Source of the DNA: Welwitschia mirabilis | Taxonomy: Eukaryota; Gnetophyta; Gnetopsida; Welwitschiales | Assembly (NCBI GenBank): GCA_051453625.1 | Contig: JBOZIK010000001.1 | Location: forward strand, 12,371,463-12,435,462 | Direction of reading: 5' to 3' | Length of the DNA stretch: 64,000 bases | Shown: positions 1 through 10,049 of the stretch, piece after piece | Layout of the letters: every line of letters begins with the position of its first letter | Position numbering within the stretch: the first letter of the stretch is position 1 | Translations under genes and position numbers: made by a program | Notes under the pieces: model-generated | What the model saw: only the letters and a program-made list of their open reading frames with translations | Database searches by the model: none | What the model was told of the DNA's origin: nothing

Positions 1-166
1 TGGTAAGTTTTTAATAGGGGATTGTGCATAATCTTTATTAAGAAGATCCGGGAAACACATTCCATCACATGGTAGAATATCTTTTGCTGAATATATTATC
101 AAACAAAAAAAAGAAAAAAAAGAAAAAAAGGAAAACACCACAAAGCTCTACTATAAGTGCACATGA

Positions 167-249
167 CAAATATTCCTAAGAGGGGCCTTGGTAGTGCAAT
201 ATGGTAACTGTGAGAACTCCACTAAGGGGTCATTTGGCCACAATCTAGA
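167..249 (+). other. Conserved non-coding block shared by three gypsy elements
   Basis: The block contains a core reading GTGAGAACTCCAC followed by AAGGGGTCATTTGGCC. Closely similar blocks lie on the minus strand at 16303-16385 (element A) and 55971-56054 (element D), in the same orientation relative to each element. No reading frame is conserved across them. In A it lies just downstream of integrase. The function is unknown; a structural or regulatory role in the element transcript is only a guess. Confidence 0.6.
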
Positions 250-2069
250 TATAAAAGGGGGAACAAGAAATATACAGGTCCTTACTTCTTTAGTAGTGGT
301 TGCACTTTTCTCATTGTGATAAACTTAAGTTGTAAAAAATAAAAGTTGAGGAATACTTATATCTCAAGAGTCATTTAAGACATAGCTAATTATCAAAACT
401 ACAACTCTATCATAAATTTCAATCAAAAATTTAAAAAAAAAGAAAAGAAAAGGGAAAAAAGAAAAAGAAAGAAAGAAAAGAGACCAAAGAAGAAAAGAAA
501 TCAAAAGAGGAATATTCAAATTTGTGATGGAATGTGTATCCAAATATTTTCAATTGAATAGCATGCACAATCATTAAATTCTATTTTAACAAAGGAAAAA
601 AGTTTTAAAATCATTTTACATTATCTTAACAATTTGATAAATTATTTAGTTTGAATTTCTTTAAAGGAATTGATATTCCCATAATAAATGAGAATAGTTA
701 TAAGCAAAATTTATTTAAAATAAAGATTAAAAAGCTTATTAAGCCAAAGAGTTTATTACATCTAGTTATAGAAATAAAAACAAAAACATTTTCTAAGTTA
801 CTAAGAAAATAAATCAACCAACAAAAGCAACTTAATTCTTGAAGTGACCAGAAAATTTATTCTTCCTGTTAGAACACCTAGTCTTGGAAGACCATCCCAT
901 AAAAGTATTACCTAGGGGTAGTAAATACATCTCACTTAGAGACTCAGATAACATATTGATCTCTTCTGGGTGAGCTCGCCAAAAGGTTTGGTAAGGCTTA
1001 GCATTCCATATTATTGTTTGAATTTTTTTCTTATCAAAACTTAATGTAGTAAGACTAAGCACAGGGTTTATGCCTTACAGTTGATCAACCTTTTCTCTAA
1101 TACTTACATCTGCCTAGCTAACTAGTCTAAAAAAAAAAATCATAAACTGAGTCTTTGTGATTAATTTACTAATGAAGCTCTTCATTCTCACCCTCAGATA
1201 CTTGCCTACTAATTCATGGATCATGGAACCAAAACTTGGGGGGATGACACTATTTTTAAAATGATCCTTGTCAGCCTTAGTAATAAAAGATTCTAAGGTA
1301 TTTAAGACCTCTAAAGTTGATTTGTAATCATAGTACAAGAACTACTATATCTTTTTTTTGGACCTAACCGAAATTTGAGGTAATTGGGTGTCTACCCTCC
1401 TAATGCACATGTTTATCTATGTGGAATCTGAATTGAACAGGTAGTATTTTACCTTTTTTGACACTCAAGGCAATAATGCAAGAGTGAGGGGTAATGCAAG
1501 CCATAAGTATTAACTGAGAAAATAAGGAATAGAAGATTATTTAATGGAGAAATTCTAAAGCTCAAGTAGAGAATATGAATGATTAGCATAAAAGAATGAG
1601 ATTTATAACATAAGTATTCCTAGAATGACTAACAAGTGTGATTTTTTTTAAGTTACTTAGTGCACACGTGCTTAGTATTTAAGTAGAAGATTGTGTAAAA
1701 ATTACATACATGTTCTATCCAATAGATGAAGTATGCCAAGTATCAGCAATGATCTTTGAATAAGAAAATAATAGAGGAATTTTAAGCCGACTAACGTTCA
1801 ATTTGAAGTTGGAACTTTAGATTGATTTATAATTACTTTAGTTTTTCCTAAGCTAAAAGCCATTATAAGGATCCACTAAACTTTATCATTATTAATTACA
1901 TTGCCAAGTTATTAGTAAAACCTCGAAAATACTTTTAATTGAAAGAAGACCTTTAGACCATATTTAATAATGCAGAATTTTTTTCGCAGGGGAGCATAAC
2001 AAATAAAAGTTACCAACATTTTCCCTCTAAGAAGATATTATCATAAAATAGGCCTTGAAATTAAGTTTA
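250..2069 (+). other. Element Z spacer, no gene recognised
   Basis: This stretch is between the conserved block and the tandem repeat. It is A-rich near 430-500. Two short minus-strand open frames (832-1062 and 1114-1338) have no recognisable domains and are antisense to the element, so I treat them as chance. In element A the matching interval is also non-coding. Confidence 0.4.
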
Positions 2070-2490
2070 TCCAGTTGACCAACACTTACTCAAAGCTAAA
2101 AATTTAAGTCAAATTTTGAGCGAACTTGATAAACATTGAGACTACATCTGCATAAGCCATCATTGCCTAGTTGATTGATACCAACTTAAAGGTAAACTTT
2201 AAGTCAGATTTTAGACTAAACTAATGTAATAAGAATCTTTAAAAAAAAAAAGATTTTGGCTGATAGTAATTCAAAGTCAAAACTTTGAGTTACATCTCAT
2301 GCCAACTTGATTGTCTTCTTGCATGCTAAAAACTTGTAATGAAACAATGATCACCTGGTTGATTAACGTCAACTCAAAGTCTAAACTTTGAGTTGGATTT
2401 CAAGCCAAGCCACCAAAATGCAAGTTCAAGAAGTTGACTAATACCAACCTAAAGCTAAATCTTTGAACTAGGTTTTAAATCGACTGCATT
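2070..2490 (+). repeat. Degenerate ~90-bp tandem repeat, about five units
   Basis: Units begin near 2074, 2167, 2258, 2357 and 2434. Each has the pattern GTTGA-TNA-ACCAACTCAAAG, then a spacer, then AAACTTTGAGTT-like sequence. Unit spacing varies from about 77 to 99 bases. The array lies upstream of ORF-X in element Z. Tandem arrays in the 3' untranslated part of Tat-lineage gypsy elements are established knowledge; this array fits that position. Confidence 0.6.
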
Positions 2491-3424
2491 TTCTTAAACT
2501 TATTTCTGAAGGGAGGGTCTTCTTATTGATGATTCCCATCAACTTTCAACTATATCTCTTTCACATGACATCACTTTTTTTATTCTTACTTTTTTCATTA
2601 TGATAAGTGACTAGAATTTGAAGGAATGCATCAAGAATTTGAGAGTTTTCTATTATTACCTTCAAATTCCTTCGACCAACTCCATAATGGATTCGACGAT
2701 TGTCATTAAGAACTCATCGAACCCGGTGTTGCAAAGAGTGACCACCACTTAAATATGACATTATGTTCCTCAATCATTACATTAAGCTTTTTCTTAATGA
2801 CCCTGGTCTCATTATTAATGATTGCATCACATGTCAGTTCCATGTCATCTAAACTACATTACCATCTGCAACATCACTTCTAAGTTAGCAGATTTTCTTA
2901 CTATTCACCTTACCAACATGTCATTCTATTCTCTAGTATTAGGAATGTTCTAAATAATTATAGTTACATCTATTTAGTTTCTAGTAAAAATTGTCATTTA
3001 GTCTTCATATGTGTAAAGTTAATACAATAGTAATTACAAGTATTTTTTCCTTTTTTAAATGGGAAATACATTAATAAATTTCACTCGTACCCTTGAATTT
3101 TACTTTAATCATGCTTGAGTGGTTTTTCGTATTTAAGCTCTTGAGTAATGGCGGAATACCTTCATGTAAAAATCTCAAGTATGGCCACAATTTTAATTTC
3201 AACATTCTCAAGAATGCCAAATTTAACATGGGAGCATAGTTGAATACACTTTTAATTTGTGAAAATGATGTTTTATATTCTTAGGAAGAAAAGTCTTACT
3301 TAGTAAGTTGTTTTCAAAGGTTTTTTATAAATAAATTTCTTTTTAAAGCACCTTTTTCCATACCTAACTATAATAATTACAAAAATTTAACAAAATGTAG
3401 GATTATTTTTTCATTGAATTTAAC

Positions 3425-5660
3425 ACAAGTTCTTTTAGATTCCTGCTTAATTGAATTCAAACAGAGGATTGTCAAGCTAGGATGGTATGAATGGCTTACC
3501 CTAAATGACAGATTATCCTTAGAATTTATCTATGAATTTTACAAGAATTTAAGAAAAAATGATGCTAAAGGCATGCTATAAATAATGGTGAAAAATAAAA
3601 TAATAGTAATTACCTAAGAAAATATTAGAGAAATGTTGCATTTATCACTTAAAGAAAAATATATTGGTGATATTAGCAGAAAAGAAGACACAAATATAAG
3701 CATGAGTCTTCTAGGAAGGATGGCAGTGTAAGGAAGAATTTAAGTGAAAAAAGATACGGAATTTCAGTGAAAAAAGATACGGAATTTCAGTGAAAAAAGA
3801 GTTAAGTTTCCTGAGAATTATAGGGCACATGACCACTCAACTGAAACCGAGAATATCCTCTTCTGCCTCTTAGAGTCTACCATTGCTGCCTCCATCTAAT
3901 ATATTCCATGACCTAATCTAATTCACATTTTAAGAAGTCCTACCTTTCCATTTGCTTCAATATGATCAGTTCTCTAAAGCACTAGAGGAAGACAAGATGG
4001 ACAACCTTTGTAGTGCTTTGAACTTAATGAAAGATGAAATTCAAACCTATCTCGATAGAAAAGAGGAATTTTTAGCATTGAAAAGCTAAGTTGGTAATTT
4101 AAAAATTGAGATTGAATTCTTAAGACAAAGATTAGATCAAGAAAGGGAAAACAATGGAAAGCTATGCTGTAAAATCACTAACAAGGAGGAAAAAATTTAG
4201 CTCTTCTATGCTTTCAAAGATATGAGCAAAAAATTACAAAGAGCTTATAAATACATTGTTAAACTAGAGACTTCTACTAAGGATAGGGAAGAATTAGAGA
4301 ATCTTCCAAGAGAAAGACCAGACATGTTAGTATCCTTATTATAGAATTTAGCTTCAAGAAAGAAATATAATGCTAAATATATAGAGTATCAACAAACCTT
4401 CATTACATTTATGCATAATGAAGGGCTTGACCCCTGAACAAGGAATATTTATACAAAATCTACGTAGACCTATAGGTGATGAATGAAAAATTCATGAAGA
4501 TTCATGCAGAAGCTCAACAATATAAAAATAAATGGCTTAAAGCCTAGAATTATTTAGTATACTATCACTCCCTTTTAGATGTAAATAAGAAAGTCATGGA
4601 TCACATGATGGAAGAAAAAATAAGGCTCTTAAGAATTAGATGGGAGAGGAAAGCTCTTCTGATCAGCCTCTACAAGATTCCTTAATAAAACAAATATCTT
4701 CAAAAATAAAAGAGAAAATCAGAAGAATAGTAAATTCAATTCAGGGCATTTCCTTAACTTCTTTAACTCTGACTGCTGAGATTAAGAACAAAATAAACTT
4801 AAGTATTATTAATGCTTTAAAAGAATCTTATGTAGAGTTAAAGAAGAACATCAAAATAATAAGTTCTAAAGCTACCTAACTTATTATTCAGAATTTGGAA
4901 AAAAAGAATATGATACTGCTCCATGAGCTTTACCTTATGGAAGTAAAGTTGGATAAAAGAATTAGGTTTAGGCATGAAGAATTAACTGATTTACACAACC
5001 TTGACTAGTACCCCCAATAATTATATGACTTCATTAATAAATTTAAAGAATATTTAAAAAGTATTATTTATAAAACTTCTAGGAAATAATCAAATTTAAG
5101 CAAGAATTCAAAAATTTTTTGAATAACACTGCAATAAAATTTTATAAGATACTAGAAAAATATGAGTCTGATGTAAAAGGTTTTGTAGTGTCCTCTTAGG
5201 ATTTTTAATAGTTATATTCTTTTAGAGATCAAATTATATAGAATATGACTATGCTGGGAGGCACTTTTATCAATATTTTTTCAAAACTATAAAATAAAAA
5301 TTCTTCCAAAACATATATAGTCCCCTTTGGAAAAACTTCTAGAATAGAACTACAAGTTGAGGCAACTTTAGAGCCTGAACGTGTACCTAAAAGTCCCTGA
5401 AAAAAATCCTTCTAGCTCCGAAAAGAAAGAGAAAAAAAGTAAAGTAGCCAAAAGCTCCTCCATGAGGCAAAGGCAACGATAGAAACTTAGCTACTCTGGA
5501 GCAGATAGACACAGATACCATAGATATAAGTCATTCTACTCTTTAGAAGGCACATAGGAAAGTTTAGCTACCTTGAAACTGGAAAAATAATTTGTCCAAT
5601 TAGCCAAGAAAATGGAGGAATCAAAATCCAGTGAGGAGCACCCTTTTGTTTTCAAAAGGA
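3425..5660 (+). pseudogene. ORF-X of gypsy element Z (unrecognised protein in env position)
   Basis: I do not recognise this as a named family. Near 3445-3680 the frame reads EFKQRIVKLGW, then EFYKNL, then a KEDT motif, broken by in-frame stops. The same motifs occur in the element A copy (FKQRIIKLGWWKWL, FYKNM, KEDT). From about 3990 a lysine- and glutamate-rich, coiled-coil-like segment follows (LCSALN, LKIEIEF), then a VSLL-NLASRKKYNAKY motif near 4327-4380, then an open stretch of 79 residues at 4640-4879. The end is basic and serine-rich, with AKKMEESKSSEEHPF near 5605-5650. Relative to A, the middle part (after KEDT, before LCSALN) is missing, so this copy is internally deleted. The start resembles the domain often labelled putative plant transposon protein; that link is weak. 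It is not functional as read. Confidence 0.55.
3744..3801 (+). repeat. 23-bp perfect tandem repeat, ~2.5 copies
   Basis: The unit starting GTGAAAAAAGATACGG repeats at 3744, 3767 and, partially, 3790. It lies at the point where the ORF-X copy in element Z lacks the middle region present in element A, so it may mark the deletion junction. Confidence 0.85.
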
Positions 5661-5678
5661 GAAAAGGAAAATGATGAG

Positions 5679-5707
5679 TCTCTCTCTTCCTCTCCCTCTC
5701 TCTCTCT

Positions 5708-5745
<38 letters not shown>
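5679..5745. repeat. CT microsatellite with a C-rich interruption
   Basis: The run is (CT)n with a short poly-C interruption near 5708-5715. It sits between the ORF-X end and the polypurine tract of element Z. An antisense open frame here reads as Arg-Glu repeats and is only the microsatellite translated. Confidence 0.95.
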
Positions 5746-5747
<2 letters not shown>

Positions 5748-5785
5748 GTATATATTTATTTTCTAAGGGACTAATAAAACCTTGA

Positions 5786-5797
5786 GCTTGGGGGAAT
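5786..5797 (+). promoter_or_regulatory. Polypurine tract of element Z
   Basis: GCTTGGGGGAAT lies immediately before TGATAATGATTAA, the start of the 3' LTR. Element A has the analogous GTGGGAAAC followed by TGATGATCATAA on the minus strand. Confidence 0.6.
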
Positions 5798-7362
5798 TGA
5801 TAATGATTAATTATGATGTAAACTTTACTTATTAATGAAATGTTTTCATTTTTATAATTATGCATTTTAAAGAATAATAAATGTTTTTAAGTAAATGTAC
5901 TTACTAATCAATAGGTTAGTTAGTTAGTATGTTGGTAAGTTAGTGTATATATTTTATTATTTAGTTACAAGTACAGAATGCCATTTGGCATGAAGGTGAG
6001 AGAGAAGGCTAAGATGGTGAAAAAGTAGTAACAACCTCAATTATAAACCTATACCTAAGGAGAAAATNNNNNNNNNNNNNNNNNNNNNNNNNNNNNNNNN
6101 NNNNNNNNNNNNNNNNNNNNNNNNNNNNNNNNNNNNNNNNNNNNNNNNNNNNNNNNNNNNNNNNNNNNNNNNNNNNNNNNNNNNNNNNNNNNNNNNNNNN
6201 NNNNNNNNNNNNNNNNNNNNNNNNNNNNNNNNNNNNNNNNNNNNNNNNNNNNNNNNNNNNNNNNNNNNNNNNNNNNNNNNNNNNNNNNNNNNNNNNNNNN
6301 NNNNNNNNNNNNNNNNNNNNNNNNNNNNNNNNNNNNNNNNNNNNNNNNNNNNNNNNNNNNNNNNNNNNNNNNNNNNNNNNNNNNNNNNNNNNNNNNNNNN
6401 NNNNNNNNNNNNNNNNNNNNNNNNNNNNNNNNNNNNNNNNNNNNNNNNNNNNNNNNNNNNNNNNNNNNNNNNNNNNNNNNNNNNNNNNNNNNNNNNNNNN
6501 NNNNNNNNNNNNNNNNNNNNNNNNNNNNNNNNNNNNNNNNNNNNNNNNNNNNNNNNNNNNNNNNNNNNNNNNNNNNNNNNNNNNNNNNNNNNNNNNNNNN
6601 NNNNNNNNNNNNNNNNNNNNNNNNNNNNNNNNNNNNNNNNNNNNNNNNNNNNNNNNNNNNNNNNNNNNNNNNNNNNNNNNNGAAGGCTAAGATGGTGAAA
6701 AAGTAGTAACAACCTTAATTATAAACCTATACCTAAGGAGAAAATAAAGGAAACAAAAAAATAGAGAGAGGTATAAGAAAGGGATCACCATAAAAGGTCA
6801 AAATATTTTTGGCAAAAGGCTTTAGGAATAGATTCAATAAGAATGTCAAGAAGGGATCTCTGGCCATTTTGTAAAGGGTGTAGCAGCATCTTCAATACTT
6901 TAAAGTGTTACTTGCAAAGGAAAACACAAGCCTTAGTGCATCTTTGTGTAACATTTGGTATTTATATTAAGCTAAAAAGCTACATTTTGAGTATCATTTT
7001 ATGCATGTTCTATCACTTAAAAAAGTAATACTATTTTTATTTACTCCTTTTTGTGCAGCTGAACATAAACCAAAATAATTAATAATACTTAGAAATAAGT
7101 ATTATTTAGTATTTCATCAAATTTATATCATATTCTACTAATTTCTTTATTTCTTCCTACTTTAGTATATGTACATAACAACTTAGCGATAATAAAGTGA
7201 CTTGACTAGTTTAAGTAACTTCATCATGATATTATCATGGTGATGCATTTTGAATAAATGGTTAAATCTCAACTAGTTCTCTAGTAAGCCTTTGATGATT
7301 TTTATTTAAGATGTGAGCTTAGTTTAGGTTAGCAATAGCATAGTTTCTGCATTTTTTCAACA
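5798..7362 (+). mobile_element. 3' LTR of gypsy element Z (contains gap and duplicated sequence)
   Basis: The LTR starts TGATAATG right after the polypurine tract. The end is placed at TTTTTTCAACA (7362) by similarity to the end of the element A LTR, which also has CATAGTTT-TGCA-TTTT before its terminal ACA. It contains an N gap at 6068-6681 flanked by a near-identical ~59-base repeat (6009-6067 and 6682-6740). The actual LTR is probably near 0.9 kb. The end position is less certain than the start. Confidence 0.5.
6068..6681. other. Assembly gap, 614 N
   Basis: The N run is flanked by a direct repeat (6009-6067 and 6682-6740, one mismatch: C/T in the AACAACC-TTAAT stretch), which suggests repeated or allelic sequence at the join. 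Confidence 0.95.
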
Positions 7363-7580
7363 CTGTTCTCTATTATTTTGTAATATTTTTTGCATTTATT
7401 TCACCATATAAGCACCCATAACATAAGCAAGGTGAGGAGGTATTATTATTATTTGTACTTATTTTTACAATGATAGATTTACTCAATTTTGCTTAAATTT
7501 TGAAAATTAAATTTTCTAGGATACTTTTCCTTTAGCTTATGATTTTTTTTATATTTGTCTAATTTATGCTCTAAATTATT
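7363..7580. other. Spacer between element Z and copia-1
   Basis: AT-rich sequence with no coding signal that I can see. Confidence 0.4.
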
Positions 7581-7979
7581 TGTAGTCTACGCGAAAGTAA
7601 AAAAAAGTAATGGACGAATTGAATAAAACTCAAAATGAAAATAAGAAAGTGTAAAAATTATAATCAAATAAAGCCATCTTCATATAATGTTAAATTTTTA
7701 GATAAGTTAGGAAGGAACAAATTATAACTAGATTTCATACATTTTATATGGAATAATACAATATATAACTTGTACAAAAAGATATAACCCTTCATGAAGC
7801 AGATTTTGAATAGTTGTGATGCTTTATTTATATTAATTAACTAATTTTTTACATAAATAAATAAATAAATAAATAAATAAATATTACTAGTTTGTTAAAT
7901 TATAATAAAATACATTTAGTTAAGAGATATGAAATACATTATGTATTATGATTTATTGTCTAACCTATTTCATCTAACA
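7581..7979 (-). mobile_element. 3' LTR of copia-1
   Basis: On the minus strand the LTR begins TGTTAGATGAAATAGG (ending at 7979), directly after the purine tract AAGTTTAAGGAAGAA. A TATAAATAAAG signal on the minus strand and an AAAT microsatellite (7855-7884) lie inside. The lower boundary near 7581 (TGTAGTCTACGCG on plus) is a guess from a TG start. No 5' LTR partner is seen. Confidence 0.5.
7855..7884. repeat. AAAT microsatellite
   Basis: ATAA/AAAT units are repeated about seven times inside the copia-1 LTR. Confidence 0.9.
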
Positions 7980-8958
7980 TTCTTCCTTAAACTTCTAGGT
8001 CTTTCTCTTTGATTTGTAAGTCTTTCATGAACTATTAAAATTTATTTTCTTTAATTGACTTCATAAGTATAGCTGCTACCTGCCATTGGATGTTGCTATA
8101 GTTTAGATGGATGAAATCTTTTAACTCCTTAATGTAATGAAACTTAAGTTGAACACCCTTCATCCTTTTGTGAATTATCTGGTTCTTCACTAGTTTTATT
8201 ATGTTTTAACTATGACAATGGATGGAAATAGGAGTTCATGCCTTTCATGAAGATTGCTTAATATTTGATGAATTCATTTAAATTTGTAACATAACATTAT
8301 TGCTATAATACATTCTAATTTGATGGAGGGAAGTGCAGTTGTCTTCTATTTCTACTTAACCATGAAATAGTATTTCCATGAAGTTAAGTAATATAATTTA
8401 TAGTTGATCCACTATCTTCAGCATCTACCTAATATAAATCTATGTAACCAACTAAACTTTCTTTACTTTTACTAAAGATTATGCTATGTTTCATCATTCT
8501 AGCTAAGTACTTCAATATATTGATCACCAACTTCATGTGTGTTTTTTCCTAAAGAATGCATGATTTTGGTGAGTTTATTAATAGAAAGCATAATATTTAG
8601 CCTTGTATTCATCAAATATATCATCTTGCATATTATCTTTTAATACTTCATGGGATTAATTTTTTTTTGACTACTTTATTAGGATTTATATATGTACTTG
8701 GCCCTATAGGATTATTTCATTGTTAATAGTTCTTCAACTATTATTAATAAAGTATTTTATTAGTATGTTTTAATGTTTCATTGTTTTGTAATATTTGAAA
8801 TCCTTAAAAAACAATAGATAAAAAAAGAACTTAACAGCTCCAAGATTTAATATTTTAAATTTTTAACTAAGGGCATTTCTAACTTCCCTAATCTCTTTTT
8901 CACACTCACTTATTAATATTATATCATCAACATAAAGTAATAGTATGACAAAGGTTAG
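7980..8958 (-). pseudogene. copia-1 pol, C-terminal RT and RNase H (interrupted)
   Basis: The minus-strand translation shows LLLYVDDI near 8925-8955, the catalytic YVDD box of Ty1/copia reverse transcriptase. It is followed by KFKILNLGAVKFF, then a degraded segment, then VGYIDLY and AEDSGST near 8395-8455, which match the VGY-D-DWAG and RKSTSGY region at the start of copia RNase H. The RNase H end matches the HFI-(D/E)L...LADIFTK region near 8050-8160. Several stops and frameshifts are present. The frame stops at 8958, exactly where the element A LTR begins, and resumes on its far side at 23081. Confidence 0.8.
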
Positions 8959-9900
8959 TGTTTAACAAAATATGCATAAGCATTACAAAACTATGCACTA
9001 AGATTTTAGAAGTGTAAAACTACTAACTTAAAAACTAGCTTTAATCATTTATTTAACAAGAAATCAAAGGATTCCTAAAAAGCTACTTAATATAGTTAGA
9101 TCTCTAACCAACGTAATTGAAATTGCATTACCAAGATTAAGTCTTGATAAAGGTCAACTTGAATAACTTAGGTTGAAGATTGATACATTTCAACTATGTA
9201 CATGATAAACATTATTAAGCAGAGAAATAAAAAGCATCTAAGATAAATATATTACTAGAACAACACTTATTTCTAAGTAGTTCTAATTATCCTAGTCTAT
9301 GTTTGGTTGCATATATAGGAACAAGAAAAAGTAAACACTAATTTTTTAAGAAATTTTAAAGTAGAACAACATAAAGGATAACTTTATAGTTTTATACTAA
9401 TTTCAATGCTGTAAGGCAATAATTATATAAAAGATAATTGATGAAAATCAATGTTTTCTTTATAGGTAGTGCTAGAATTGGGAAATATACTTGTAACACA
9501 TTTTTAGGGATGCACTAGCTCCTTAAGGTTATTGCCATGAAAGATCTTAGTAAAGCATTAATTATAGTTGCATTTCCTTACTAAAAGATTCCCTTTGCCA
9601 TTGGCCTCTTCTCCTTATACCCTTCTCCCTAGTTTCTCATTAGCTTGTTCTTTTTATTTCTTCTCTAGTATAGCTATGTGTGTTAGGGTATTCTTAAATT
9701 TTAGCTCATCCTTTCTACTATTCATCCTTACATAAATTGGAATTTGTACTTGCAATCGCTATTAATAATAATATATGCAATTCTAACTACTAACATGCTA
9801 ACATAATATTACTAACTAAATAAAATACTAAGTATATTAACTTTTAGCATTAAAACATTTTAACATATAACAAAAACATTCAGAGAATTTATGATCATCA
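8959..9900 (-). mobile_element. 3' LTR of gypsy element A
   Basis: This aligns along its length with 22189-23080 in the same orientation. Shared landmarks on plus include ACTATGCACTAA, TGATAAAGG, CTATG/ATGTTTGGTTGCATA-like sequence, and AACTAAATAAAATACTAAG followed by TATATTAA. It begins TGTTTAAC and ends ATGATCATCA. Confidence 0.8.
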
Positions 9901-9915
9901 GTTTCCCACATGTTG
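9901..9915 (-). promoter_or_regulatory. Polypurine tract of element A
   Basis: The minus strand reads ACATGTGGGAAAC directly before the LTR start TGATGATCATAA. It is short and somewhat degenerate. Confidence 0.5.
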
Positions 9916-10049
9916 AATCTTTTATTAGTCCCTTTATCTTTAAATAAAATAAAAAGAAATAAAGAAAAGAAAATAAAACAACTTTACATAAATATATACA
10001 ATATAAAAGTGTAATTTTTAGTACTTTCCTATGATTTAGATTCTATCAT

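Larger units (their letters stand above)
1..7362 (+). mobile_element. Ty3/gypsy element Z, 3' half (5' part outside window)
   Basis: No LTR or pol is visible at the left edge, so the element starts before the window. Seen in order on the plus strand: A-rich tracts (about 104-135 and 430-500), a non-coding block shared with gypsy elements A and D (167-249), a ~90-bp tandem repeat (2070-2490), the degraded ORF-X (3425-5660), a CT microsatellite, a polypurine tract ending at 5797, and a 3' LTR (5798-7362). The order and the ORF-X protein match element A on the other strand, which has recognisable gypsy pol. The gypsy assignment of Z is therefore by homology to A, not from its own pol. Confidence 0.6.

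Noticed and set aside
832-1338. Two minus-strand frames of 74-76 residues
   Set aside because: Antisense to element Z, no recognisable motif, and of a length expected by chance.
5536-5865. Minus-strand open frame with Arg-Glu repeats
   Set aside because: It is the antisense reading of the CT microsatellite and the end of ORF-X.
6041-6712. Long open frames across N runs (also at 32006-33094, 37301-37774, 52984-53467, 53997-54563, 62569-63315)
   Set aside because: Nearly all residues are unknown; the frames exist only because N does not encode stops.
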